NCBI GenBank assembly: GCA_965368585.1
Contig: CBDUNM010000112.1
Coordinates: 1 to 17,297 of the forward strand
Length of the DNA: 17,297 nucleotides
Direction: 5' to 3'
Source: JARRQB01 sp965368585
Lineage (GTDB): Bacteria; Pseudomonadota; Gammaproteobacteria; Chromatiales; Chromatiaceae
Shown here in pieces: positions 1 to 7,571 of this stretch. Position 1 is the stretch's first letter, and every line of letters starts with the position of its first letter. Under the pieces are notes generated by a model, which saw only the letters and a list, made by a program, of their open reading frames with translations, was not told the origin of the DNA and did not search any database. The position numbers and the translations under genes are program-made.

Positions 1-1
1 C

Positions 2-136
2 AACTGGCGCCGGTATATTCTGGTTGGTATGGTGGAAGACCCGAATGGAGAAGCAATCCTGCGCGGCCTCGTGAGGGTAGCCGAACAAGCACTGCAAGCG
101 GGACACCCCCTACCCGTTCGGAATTTGGAAGAGTAG
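2..136 (+). CDS. C-terminal fragment of an unidentified protein
   Basis: An open frame enters from the left edge and ends at TAG 134-136, leaving 44 residues. It begins NWRRYILVGMVEDP and ends in a probable amphipathic helix (EAILRGLVRVAEQAL) followed by a short polar tail. A closing helix of this kind is common in fold-type I PLP-dependent aminotransferases. The resemblance is too weak to name a family, and I do not recognise the gene. In related gammaproteobacteria serS often follows rarA. This tail does not look like SerS, and it lies beyond an IS remnant, so the conserved gene order appears broken here. It could also be a chance open frame, because the start lies outside the window. Confidence 0.4.
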   Translation, partial: NWRRYILVGMVEDPNGEAILRGLVRVAEQALQAGHPLPVRNLEE

Positions 137-186
137 CGGGTATGCGGCGAGCGCCATTCAGACTATTGCAAGGCGGTATTTCTTTC

Positions 187-591
187 CTTGGGCCAGGTCT
201 GGCGCAGCCGCTTGACCAGCAGGTCGAGGATCGCCCAGGCCGTGCTTGACGCGATCGATCTTGCTCGGGCGCCGGCAGCTGACTAGCGACTGACTAGCAA
301 CTGCTTGCCGCAGAATACATACAGTGGCAGGAAGCCGTAGTGGTCATGGTAACAGTCGAAGAAGCGCCCCTCCTGCTGGCCGCGCACCGGATCATGCAGG
401 GCCTGGGCGACGGCCGCGCTCGATCCGAGCCGACGATCGGCCTGTTGCAGCAGCAACACACCGGCATTGCTGGTGATGTCACCGCCGTCAAATGTCGCTT
501 CAACAGGGCGGCATTTACACGTTGGAAAGTCAAACGACGCTTGGGTACTTTCTGTCACCGACAAAGCCTTGCGCGAAGTCAACTTGAGCAC
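187..591 (-). pseudogene. IS1380-family transposase remnant, internally deleted and frameshifted
   Basis: The reading frame starting at 591 gives about 65 residues typical of an IS1380-family N-terminus, including CKCRPVEATFDGGDITSNAG and LLLQQADRRLG. It then jumps directly to the DPVxGQQEGRFF..DHYGFLPLYVFCGKQLL block, which normally lies more than 100 residues further on. The join falls at a D-P dipeptide that occurs in both parts, which suggests an internal deletion through short homology. The frame stops at 283. Homology resumes in other frames as CRRPSKIDRVKH and then AWAILDLLVKRLRQTWPK, ending near 187. The catalytic core and C-terminus are missing, so the element cannot make an active transposase. 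No intact pair of terminal inverted repeats was found. The family call rests on recognised motifs and is fairly secure. The exact boundaries are not. Confidence 0.8.
281..302. repeat. 11-bp imperfect tandem duplication inside the IS1380 remnant
   Basis: Two adjacent 11-mers, GACTAGCGACT (281-291) and GACTAGCAACT (292-302), differ at one base. The duplication sits right after the LYVFCGKQLL block of the transposase. Because 11 is not a multiple of three it shifts the frame and brings in the stop at 283-285. This explains why the LRPSKID-like motif continues in another frame. Confidence 0.75.
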
Positions 592-966
592 GTGAATCTT
601 ATCGAACTACACGGGCTTTGCCCTTTCTATTCACGCAATATTGCGGCCAAGGCATTATGATTGCGCCGCCACCCCTAGATAACGTTTCCGGTGTGGTCAT
701 CTTTCTGAATACTCGGCGTCCTTGCCTGCCTATTGCGTGAAGGCGCACCGACGTTTGCACGTGGGCTGCGTCAGTTGCGGCACTTTTGCGTCTTTCGGCG
801 GCAAATCGCTCTTGTGTAATATCGTCCTGTTCGGGCCCAGACCACGCTGGCCTTCGCAGCTGTGCCGGTCACCCTCGAGTCATAGCGGCGGCTTGGCGTC
901 TTGGCCGGTCCATTGCCCCGTTTCCGGATAGGGTACTGCAAGGATCGCGGGACGAGTGTCGCGGCA
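592..966. other. Gene-free stretch between IS1380 remnant and rarA
   Basis: I see no supportable gene here. Positions 592-660 are probably the rest of the IS1380 end (leader and terminal sequence), and include a small GGGC-TTT-GCCC palindrome at 613-623. The stretch 661-966 has only short overlapping open frames on both strands with no recognisable motifs, ribosome binding sites or tRNA-like arms. No clear hairpin with a U tract follows rarA. Conserved gene order predicts serS near here, but nothing resembling it is visible. Confidence 0.6.
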
Positions 967-2301
967 TTACTTGTCGGATTCGTCACGCGCAGCCTTGTCC
1001 CGATCCCGCAAACCGGCCAGTTTTTCCCCGATTCTAATCTCCAACCCGCGCGGCACGGGTGAGTAATACTGCGGTGCGCCCAATCCGTCGGGGAAATACT
1101 GCTCACCGGCCGCGTAGGCCTCGGGCTCGTCGTGCGCATAGCGGTACGCCCTGCCGTAGCCCAGTTCCTTAATCAGACGCGTCGGCGCGTTGCGCAGGTG
1201 TACCGGCACGTCCGGAGAACCCGATCGTTGGACATCCGCCAGTGCCGCATTGTACGCCTTGTACACAGCATTGCTCTTGGGCGCGCAGGCAAGGTACACC
1301 ACCGCCTGCGCGATGGCGAGTTCACCCTCTGGGCTGCCCAGTCGCTCCTGCACGTCCCACGCATTGAGCGCCAATTGCAAACCACGGGGATCCGCGTTAC
1401 CGATGTCTTCAGATGCCATACGCACCACGCGCCGGGCGACATACAGTGGATCGCAACCGCCGTCGAACATGCGGCAAAGCCAGTACAACGCAGCATCCGG
1501 CGCCGATCCACGAACCGATTTATGCAGCGCCGAGATCTGATCGTAAAACGCCTCCCCGCCCTTATCGAACCGGCGTACCTGACCCGCGGCCACCTCGGTC
1601 ACGACCGCGTGGGGGATCTGACCCTGCTCCGCCAGTTCGGCCGCGATTTCCAACAAATTCAGGGCGCGGCGGGCATCCCCGTCCGCCGCCTCGGCGATCA
1701 GCTCGAGATCCTGCGCCGCAAGCGTTAAGGCCTCCGCACCCAGACCGCGTTCGGTGTCGGTCAGCGCGCGCCGGATCAGCGTCTTCAATTCGTCCGGCGC
1801 CAAGGACTTCAGCACGTACACGCGTGCCCGGGACAGGAGGGCATTGTTGAGTTCAAACGAGGGGTTTTCCGTGGTTGCGCCCACGAACAACAAAGTGCCG
1901 TCCTCGACGTGCGGCAAAAAGGCATCCTGCTGCGCCTTGTTGAAGCGATGCACCTCGTCGATGAACAGCACCGTCCCGGTACCCGATTGCACCCGGGACT
2001 GCTTCGCCGCACCGACCGCATGACGGATGTCTTTGACCCCCGCCAGCACCGCCGAGAGCGTATGAAATCGATAGCCGGAGGCGTTGGCGAGCAACCGGGC
2101 GAGGGTCGTTTTGCCCGTGCCGGGCGGTCCCCACAGAATCATCGAATGCAGCCGGGCCGTCTCGATGGCGATGCGCAACGGCTTGCCCGGTGCGAGGATG
2201 TGATCCTGGCCGGCGTACTCGTCGAGGGTTCGCGGGCGCATGCGGTCGGCCAACGGCTGGCCGGTCAGGTCGGTCGAGTGAAACAGGTCGGGCGTGGTCA
2301 T
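967..2301 (-). CDS. rarA: Replication-associated recombination protein A (RarA/MgsA), AAA+ ATPase
   Basis: The 444-residue protein is a full-length RarA/MgsA of the clamp-loader AAA+ group. The family acts as a tetramer at stalled or gapped replication forks and interacts with SSB. Visible motifs are Walker A GPPGTGKT (residues 58-65), Walker B VLFIDEVH (111-118), sensor-1 region GATTENPSFE (141-150) and the SRAR arginine-finger region (157-160). The N-terminal LADRMRPRTLDEYAGQDH box is characteristic. The C-terminal half has the MgsA tetramerisation features, including YDQISALHKSVRGS, DALYW-like, RMASEDIGNADP and HLRNAPT. The ATG at 2301 is the natural start, although I see no strong Shine-Dalgarno. 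It is the last gene of the ftsK-lolA-rarA run, 43 nt after lolA, an order conserved in E. coli. Nothing in the protein looks damaged. Confidence 0.96.
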   Translation of the reverse strand: MTTPDLFHSTDLTGQPLADRMRPRTLDEYAGQDHILAPGKPLRIAIETARLHSMILWGPPGTGKTTLARLLANASGYRFHTLSAVLAGVKDIRHAVGAAKQSRVQSGTGTVLFIDEVHRFNKAQQDAFLPHVEDGTLLFVGATTENPSFELNNALLSRARVYVLKSLAPDELKTLIRRALTDTERGLGAEALTLAAQDLELIAEAADGDARRALNLLEIAAELAEQGQIPHAVVTEVAAGQVRRFDKGGEAFYDQISALHKSVRGSAPDAALYWLCRMFDGGCDPLYVARRVVRMASEDIGNADPRGLQLALNAWDVQERLGSPEGELAIAQAVVYLACAPKSNAVYKAYNAALADVQRSGSPDVPVHLRNAPTRLIKELGYGRAYRYAHDEPEAYAAGEQYFPDGLGAPQYYSPVPRGLEIRIGEKLAGLRDRDKAARDESDK

Positions 2302-2344
2302 AGGCCCGTAATATAACCCCTACGGAACCGCCCTGCCCCGGCCC

Positions 2345-2962
2345 CTACTGCGCATACAACTCGTAAGCAGGCGGTCGTTCGAATTTGAACAGCGCCGGAT
2401 CCAGTTCGGCATTGCGGACAATGTCGAAAAACTGAAACCGCGTGATCTGGCCGAATTTGTCGGCCATTTCCATGCGCATCAACTGGTTGCCGTCGAAGGC
2501 GAGCAGGATGCGCACGAACTGGCTGTCTTCACCGCGCGGAATCAACTCCAGCCATTCCATTTCCTGGCGCGTGCCGATGTCGACCAGTTCGAACTCGCTG
2601 TCGATATCGAGATTTTCCGCAAGCAGTGCGGCCGGTGTGCCTTTCAGCGCCGATTTCTGGCGTTGCTGGGTCACTTGCTCGAGGTCGGCGTCGACAATCC
2701 AAAGATCCCGACCGTCCGCAATGATGGATTGCTCGTAGGGGGCGTCGTAGTTCCAACGAAAACGTCCCGGTCGCTGCAGCATGAATACGCCGCGGAAAAG
2801 ACCCGTTTTGTTGTTTTCCGTATCCAACACGGACTGCTCGAAGCGCGCCTCCAAGGTCGTCAGACCATCGAGAAACGCATCGAGACGCGCTTTGCCGTTC
2901 GCATTTGCGCCTGCCAGTGCGCACAATAACCACAGGCACACACCACGTACCAGATATATCAT
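2345..2962 (-). CDS. lolA: Outer-membrane lipoprotein carrier protein LolA
   Basis: LolA is the periplasmic chaperone that takes lipoproteins from the LolCDE transporter and hands them to LolB at the outer membrane. The 205-residue product has a Sec signal peptide: a short hydrophobic core (residues 4-18) with a likely AxA cleavage site at A19-N20-A21. The mature part contains family signatures: F-QSVLDTENNKTGLFRGVF-type strands, the RPGRFRWNYDAPYEQ box (residues 64-78), ADGRDLWIVDADLEQVT, and a C-terminal ITRFQFFDIVRNAELDPALFKF region. Length matches the family. The ATG at 2962 lies 3 nt after the ftsK stop codon, with a GAGG-type ribosome site inside the end of ftsK. The two genes are therefore probably co-transcribed and translationally coupled. 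Confidence 0.95.
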   Translation of the reverse strand: MIYLVRGVCLWLLCALAGANANGKARLDAFLDGLTTLEARFEQSVLDTENNKTGLFRGVFMLQRPGRFRWNYDAPYEQSIIADGRDLWIVDADLEQVTQQRQKSALKGTPAALLAENLDIDSEFELVDIGTRQEMEWLELIPRGEDSQFVRILLAFDGNQLMRMEMADKFGQITRFQFFDIVRNAELDPALFKFERPPAYELYAQ

Positions 2963-2965
2963 CCG

Positions 2966-5245
2966 TCAATCCTCGATCGGCGGAGGCGCCAGGACTTCGC
3001 GATTACCCTTGTTATCCGCCGTCGTCACGATTCCGATACGCTCCATTTCCTCGACCAGACGCGCTGCACGGTTGTAGCCAATCTTCAGTCGCCGTTGCAC
3101 CCCCGATACCGACGCCCGCCGCGACTCGGTCACGATGCGCACGGCGTCGTCGAACAGCGGATCGATATCTTCGGTATCGACACCGGCCGCTGCGGAAGAT
3201 AGACCCGGAATAGGCTCCGTAGGTTCCCGCAGCACATCTTCGATGTAGTTGGGCTCACCGCTTAGTTTCAGATGGCTGACGACCCGATGCACCTCTTCGT
3301 CGGAGACGAAGGCGCCGTGCGTACGCTGTGGAATGCTGCTGCCCGGCGGCAAATAAAGCATGTCACCGTGACCAAGCAGCTGCTCGGCGCCCATCTGATC
3401 CAGTATGGTGCGCGAATCCACCCGCGACGACACTTGGAACGCCACCCGCGTCGGGATGTTCGCCTTGATCAAACCGGTGATGACGTCCACCGACGGTCGC
3501 TGTGTCGCCAGCAACAGATGGATACCCGCCGCACGCGCCTTCTGCGCCAGGCGCGCAATGAGCTCTTCGACCTTTTTGCCCACCACCATCATCATGTCGG
3601 CCAGTTCGTCGATGATGACCACTACGTAGGGCATCGGCTTGAGGTCGGGCGCCAGTTGCGGCTCGGCGTCTTCGTCCAGCACCGGTTCGGGCTGAAACAG
3701 CGGGTCGGCGATCGGTGTTCCCGCCTTTTCCGCATCACGGATCTTCTTGTTGTAGCCGGTGATATTGCGCACCCCCAATGCCGCCATCAACCGGTAGCGA
3801 CGCTCCATCTCGCCGACGCACCAGCGCAATGCGTTGGCCGCTTCTCCCATATCGGTGACCACCGGCGTCAGCAGATGCGGGATACCTTCGTAGACCGAGA
3901 GTTCGAGCATCTTGGGGTCGATCATGATGAGGCGTACCTCATCGGCCTTGGCCTTGTACAGCAGGCTCAACACCATGGCGTTGATAGCCACCGATTTTCC
4001 CGAACCTGTGGTGCCGGCGATCAGCGCGTGGGGCATCTTGCCCAGGTCCGCCACCGCCGGATTGCCCGCAATATCCTTGCCCAGGGCCAGGGTCAGCAAC
4101 GACTTGGACCGGTCGTAGGCCTCGGAGCGCAGGACTTCGCTCAGGAACACCACCTCCCGATGCTCGTTGGGGATCTCGATGCCGATCACCGGACGACCGG
4201 GAATCACCTCGACGACGCGCACCGATATCGTGGCCAACGCGCGCGCGAGATCCTTCGCGATATTGCTGACCTTGCTGGCCTTGGTGCCCGGCGCCAGATT
4301 CAGTTCGAACAACGTGACCACGGGTCCGGGGTGGATGGCGGTCACCCCGGCGGTCACGCCGAAATCCGCCAGTTTCAACTCCAGCTGCTGTCCAAGCGCT
4401 TTGAGCGCGACTTCGGAGAGCGCCTTGCCGCTGTGTTTGGCGGGATCCAGGAGCGACAGCGGCGGGAGTTCCGCGTTCGGCTCGGGTTCGATCAGCGGCA
4501 TCTGGCGCTCTTTCTCGACGCGTATGCTGGGCTTGACCGCAGCTACGGTCGGTTCGATGCGCGGCGGCAGCCGCTTCTCCGCCTTCTTCTTCTCTTGCTT
4601 GACGATATCCGCCCGCTCCTGCCGCATGCGACGCGCCGCCCGGCGTTCCGCCAGCGCATTCGGCAGGGTACGTACGCGACGAAAGCCCGCCAGGGTCATT
4701 TCACCGATCCAGTCCATGACGCTGAACCAGGAAAGGCCGGTGAGGAGCGTGACCCCGACCAGAAAAACCGCCAGCAACAGCAACGAACCGCCGACATGAC
4801 TGACCGCACTGATCAACCCGGACTCGACCGCCTTGCCGAGAATCCCACCGGCGCCTTCCGGAAAGCCCAACTCGCCGTCGCTGAAGTGCACGGTCGCCAG
4901 GCCGGTGCCGGCCATCACGGTCAGGAGAAAGCCCGTCCAGCGAAACGCCGTCATGTGCAGGCCGGGTTGCTCGTCGTGGCGGTGCTCGCGATACAGCAGC
5001 CAGCCGGTCCAGGCAAGAATCAGCGGCAACAGATAGGCCAGAAAGCCAAACAGGGACAGCAGGACGCTGGCGAACCACGCCCCCATGGGGCCGCCCGCGT
5101 TGTGCGCGTGTTCCCGAGAACCGACGAACGCCCAACCGGGATCGTCGGGATAGAAGGACACCAACGACAGCAGAAAATAGCCGCCGATGGCCATCATCAG
5201 CAGGAAAGCACCTTCGCGAAGTCGTTTGTTGAGCGTCGAATGCAC
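2966..5245 (-). CDS. ftsK: DNA translocase FtsK (short-linker form)
   Basis: FtsK is the septal double-stranded DNA pump that clears chromosome dimers and activates XerCD at dif. Numbering is from the GTG at 5245 (759 residues). Four membrane segments are visible (about 13-31, 57-85, 102-120 and 152-173). A short charged linker (about 195-275) follows, then the motor with Walker A AGTTGSGKS (410-418), Walker B VVVIIDELAD (541-550) and the LLATQRPSVDVITG segment. The winged-helix gamma domain that reads KOPS is at about 694-757 (TESRRASVSGVQRRLKIGYN). The frame also opens at TTG 5278. I prefer GTG 5245 because MHSTLNKRLREGAF matches the usual N-terminus and the extra residues lie in AT-rich promoter-like DNA. 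Neither start has a good Shine-Dalgarno. E. coli FtsK has a linker several hundred residues longer. Confidence 0.95.
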   Translation of the reverse strand: MHSTLNKRLREGAFLLMMAIGGYFLLSLVSFYPDDPGWAFVGSREHAHNAGGPMGAWFASVLLSLFGFLAYLLPLILAWTGWLLYREHRHDEQPGLHMTAFRWTGFLLTVMAGTGLATVHFSDGELGFPEGAGGILGKAVESGLISAVSHVGGSLLLLAVFLVGVTLLTGLSWFSVMDWIGEMTLAGFRRVRTLPNALAERRAARRMRQERADIVKQEKKKAEKRLPPRIEPTVAAVKPSIRVEKERQMPLIEPEPNAELPPLSLLDPAKHSGKALSEVALKALGQQLELKLADFGVTAGVTAIHPGPVVTLFELNLAPGTKASKVSNIAKDLARALATISVRVVEVIPGRPVIGIEIPNEHREVVFLSEVLRSEAYDRSKSLLTLALGKDIAGNPAVADLGKMPHALIAGTTGSGKSVAINAMVLSLLYKAKADEVRLIMIDPKMLELSVYEGIPHLLTPVVTDMGEAANALRWCVGEMERRYRLMAALGVRNITGYNKKIRDAEKAGTPIADPLFQPEPVLDEDAEPQLAPDLKPMPYVVVIIDELADMMMVVGKKVEELIARLAQKARAAGIHLLLATQRPSVDVITGLIKANIPTRVAFQVSSRVDSRTILDQMGAEQLLGHGDMLYLPPGSSIPQRTHGAFVSDEEVHRVVSHLKLSGEPNYIEDVLREPTEPIPGLSSAAAGVDTEDIDPLFDDAVRIVTESRRASVSGVQRRLKIGYNRAARLVEEMERIGIVTTADNKGNREVLAPPPIED

Positions 5246-5635
5246 AGTGACCGTTATATATAACTGCTTATAAATCAATTAATTGAGTAACGTATTTCGG
5301 ACGACTTCGAATTATTTCACAGCCATGCCCTACGCACCACCTTTCCCGCCAGGCAATGCGCCACAGCCGCGTCGATGCGGCAAATACGGGTCAATCCGTC
5401 CCGCGCAAGGTCCCGCCACGCGTCCAGCCCGACACCCGTCAAACGAACCAGGGACGAGTGAATGCTCCAGTCATGGTTCGAATTCTTACCCACAGCAGAA
5501 TTGCCGGTTGTCGGCTTTACCCGTTATCGAGGTTCCAATAGTATGGGCCGCCGTAATCTGACACCTGGCACCGCGCTGGCAACCAACGCAGCCGATAAAG
5601 CGTGTTCTGTCCTCTGATTTTGGGAGTTGATGTCC
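5246..5635. other. Divergent intergenic region between ftsK and trxB
   Basis: About 390 bp separate the two divergent starts. The ftsK-proximal end (5250-5285) is strikingly AT-rich (TTATATATAA, ATCAATTAATTG), as expected of a promoter on the minus strand. The middle part has no supportable gene; a short plus-strand frame at 5283-5561 has no ribosome site and no recognisable motif. E. coli has lrp next to ftsK, and no lrp is visible here. A possible trxB promoter is listed separately. Confidence 0.55.
5516..5544 (+). promoter_or_regulatory. Candidate sigma-70 promoter for trxB
   Basis: TTTACC (5516-5521) and TAGTAT (5539-5544) are separated by 17 bp, with four of six consensus bases in each box. 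This would place the transcript start near 5552 and give a leader of about 85 nt before the trxB ATG at 5636. It is a weak match judged by eye only. Confidence 0.3.
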
Positions 5636-6601
5636 ATGAGCGAAACCAAGCATTGCCGACTGCTGATCCTCGGATCCGGTCCCGCCGGATACACGGCCGC
5701 CGTTTACGCCGCCCGCGCCAACCTGGATCCGGTCATCGTTACGGGACTGGAACAGGGCGGACAGCTCACGACCACCACCGACGTCGACAACTGGCCGGGC
5801 GACAACGACGGCGTCCAGGGTCCCGAACTGATGGAGCGCATGCGCAAGCACGCGGAGCGTTTCGACACGGAAATCATTTTCGACCAAATCCACACCGTCG
5901 ACCTGGATCATCGCCCCTTCAAGCTGAGCGGCGACTCGAGCGTGTATACCTGCGACGCGCTGATCATCGCCACGGGCGCGTCGGCCATGTACCTCGGCCT
6001 GCCCTCCGAAGAGGCGTTCAAGGGCAAGGGCGTGTCCGCCTGCGCGACCTGTGACGGCTTTTTCTACCGCAAGCAGAAGGTCGCCGTGATTGGCGGCGGC
6101 AACACCGCGGTGGAAGAAGCGCTGTACCTGTCCAACATAGCCTCCGAAGTCACCGTGGTGCATCGCCGCGACGCCCTGCGTGCAGAAAAAATACTGCAAA
6201 AGCATTTGTTCGAAAAAGCGGAACACGGCAATGTCGTGATCGAGTGGGACCATGTGCTCGACGAGGTGCTGGGGGACGACTCGGGCGTCACCGGCATACG
6301 CGTCAGGAATGTCAAATCCGGCGCAACCAAGGATATCGACTTGATGGGCGTGTTCATCGCCATTGGCCACAAGCCGAACACCGGGATTTTTGAAGGACAG
6401 CTGGAGATGCAAGGCGGCTACATCAAGGTGCGAAGCGGCACCGATGGAAATGCCACCCAGACCTCCGTGGCGGGCGTGTTCGCCGCCGGCGACGTAATGG
6501 ACCACGTGTATCGGCAGGCAGTCACCTCGGCGGGTTCCGGCTGCATGGCAGCGCTGGATGCGGAAAAATACCTGGATGCCTTGGAAGCGGCCGGCCAATA
6601 G
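5636..6601 (+). CDS. trxB: Thioredoxin reductase (NADPH)
   Basis: This flavoenzyme passes electrons from NADPH through FAD and a redox-active disulfide to thioredoxin in the cytoplasm. From the ATG at 5636 the product has 321 residues, the same as E. coli TrxB. Motifs in this numbering are the FAD-binding GSGPAG (13-18), the redox centre CATC (136-139), the NADPH-binding VIGGGNTA (about 151-158), HRR (176-178) and the C-terminal FAD motif with AAGD and the RQAVTSAGSGCMAA segment. The frame also opens at TTG 5627 and ATG 5630. The GGGAG at 5622-5626 is ideally spaced (9 nt) for the ATG at 5636, and MSETKHCRLL aligns with the E. coli start MGTTKHSKLL. The E. coli neighbours cydDC are absent; the next genes are a PilZ gene and the FemAB-like/aat/bpt run. 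Confidence 0.97.
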   Translation: MSETKHCRLLILGSGPAGYTAAVYAARANLDPVIVTGLEQGGQLTTTTDVDNWPGDNDGVQGPELMERMRKHAERFDTEIIFDQIHTVDLDHRPFKLSGDSSVYTCDALIIATGASAMYLGLPSEEAFKGKGVSACATCDGFFYRKQKVAVIGGGNTAVEEALYLSNIASEVTVVHRRDALRAEKILQKHLFEKAEHGNVVIEWDHVLDEVLGDDSGVTGIRVRNVKSGATKDIDLMGVFIAIGHKPNTGIFEGQLEMQGGYIKVRSGTDGNATQTSVAGVFAAGDVMDHVYRQAVTSAGSGCMAALDAEKYLDALEAAGQ

Positions 6602-6605
6602 GGGC

Positions 6606-6615
6606 GTGATATCAC
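6606..6615. repeat. Perfect 10-bp palindrome GTGATATCAC
   Basis: A perfect palindrome lies 4 nt after the trxB stop codon, in the 51-bp gap between the convergent trxB and PilZ genes. It lacks a following U tract, so it is not a classic terminator. It could be an operator-like site or chance. Confidence 0.3.
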
Positions 6616-6652
6616 CTGAGCGACGTTCCATGTTACCCCCGCGCGGCAGTGG

Positions 6653-7330
6653 TTATTGCGGCCGCTCGTCGCCGGCCAGCAGACGTTCCATGACCCAGCT
6701 GCGCAGCAGAAACTGCTGAAGCCGGTTGGTACCTCGGAACTGCACTCGTGAGAGCGGACTTGCTCGCCGGCCGCCTCGTCCTCGCGTGTGGAATGGCTGC
6801 GTAAACCGCCGATTAAGGTCATGGTCTCTGGGCGACCCGCGACTTCCACCACAAAGGTTAAACTGCAACGCACCGCCAACTTCGCCCAGGGACTGACATG
6901 CGCCCGCTTTAGCGCCGGCACTGCTCAAGACGATAAAACCGGCCTCCACCCGGTGCAACTCGTTGTCGGATTCTATGTTGTTGCGTATCGCGGCGAAGAT
7001 TCCTGCCGAGACGCGAGCCGCGTTGCGCACCACGATGCGCTCGATCTCCCGTGAATACTCCAGGAGCAGGCGGGAATAAGGCCTCACATCCGATTGCAAC
7101 ACATGAGTGACGAAACCCATCACCGTGTTGCCGCGCAACATTCGGACGTTGAAGCGCTGTCCCGCAGGAACGATTGGAATCTTGCTGTTATCCGTCGGCG
7201 TGGTCACGATGTAACCGGCCCCCGGAAGATAGCCGATCAACATGACGTTGCGCCGGGGTGAGTGTTGTGGCGTTGTTGCCTCTATCTGCAGTACAGTCCC
7301 GACTTGGACGTTGAAGACGTACTCTGCCAT
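6653..7330 (-). CDS. PilZ/YcgR-like c-di-GMP-binding protein, central part out of frame
   Basis: The 225-residue frame starts at ATG 7330, preceded by the purine-rich AGGGGGGAGA. Residues 1-95 look like the YcgR N-terminal (PilZN) beta domain. RIVVR (98-102) fits the RxxxR c-di-GMP motif that opens a PilZ domain. The matching (D/N)xSxxG motif reads VLSSAG (134-139), so the first acidic or amide residue is missing. From about residue 160 to 193 the annotated frame gives an arginine-rich, non-PilZ-like stretch. The neighbouring frame over the same DNA gives a natural beta-rich continuation (FVVEVAGRPETMTLIGGLRS). The original frame then resumes with the PilZ-like end RVQFRGTNRLQQF. I infer two compensating single-base indels, near 6855 and 6750. 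The gene may be a decaying YcgR homologue or a sequencing artefact. No flagellar genes lie nearby. Confidence 0.7.
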   Translation of the reverse strand: MAEYVFNVQVGTVLQIEATTPQHSPRRNVMLIGYLPGAGYIVTTPTDNSKIPIVPAGQRFNVRMLRGNTVMGFVTHVLQSDVRPYSRLLLEYSREIERIVVRNAARVSAGIFAAIRNNIESDNELHRVEAGFIVLSSAGAKAGACQSLGEVGGALQFNLCGGSRGSPRDHDLNRRFTQPFHTRGRGGRRASPLSRVQFRGTNRLQQFLLRSWVMERLLAGDERPQ

Positions 7331-7571
7331 TCTCCCCCCTTTACTCCCAATGATGGAACCCGCTGTTGTCCTGTAGCCCGGAATCTTCCTTGGATCGACG
7401 AGTCCTCAACTGTACGAGAAATACGCAGGTCGCCGGTTTAGGTGGTGCGCCGACATCCAACCGTGTCTTACTCACCCGGGTACTCCGTTGCCGGTCCCGC
7501 AAACTGTGCGATCATTTCGTCCATGGGTGCCATTGACACACGAGCGAACCACCTCCGGAATTGCGCACAAA

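Noticed and set aside
722..931. 69-codon open frame in the left gap
   Set aside because: No ribosome site, no motif, and overlapping frames on the other strand are equally long.
3272..5263. 663-codon plus-strand open frame opposite ftsK
   Set aside because: It mirrors ftsK codons in GC-rich DNA, is rich in His/Arg/Gln with no domains, and the minus-strand frame is unmistakably FtsK.
5470..5495. GGTTCGAATTC, similar to a tRNA T-arm
   Set aside because: The flanking stem does not pair, the required G53-C61 is absent, and no acceptor or anticodon arms surround it.
5486..6631. 381-codon minus-strand open frame opposite trxB
   Set aside because: Shadow of TrxB. Its His/Gly/Val-rich sequence follows from the complementary codons.
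7533..7538. Perfect TTGACA upstream of the FemAB-like gene
   Set aside because: No -10-like hexamer at 16-18 bp downstream, so a promoter cannot be supported.
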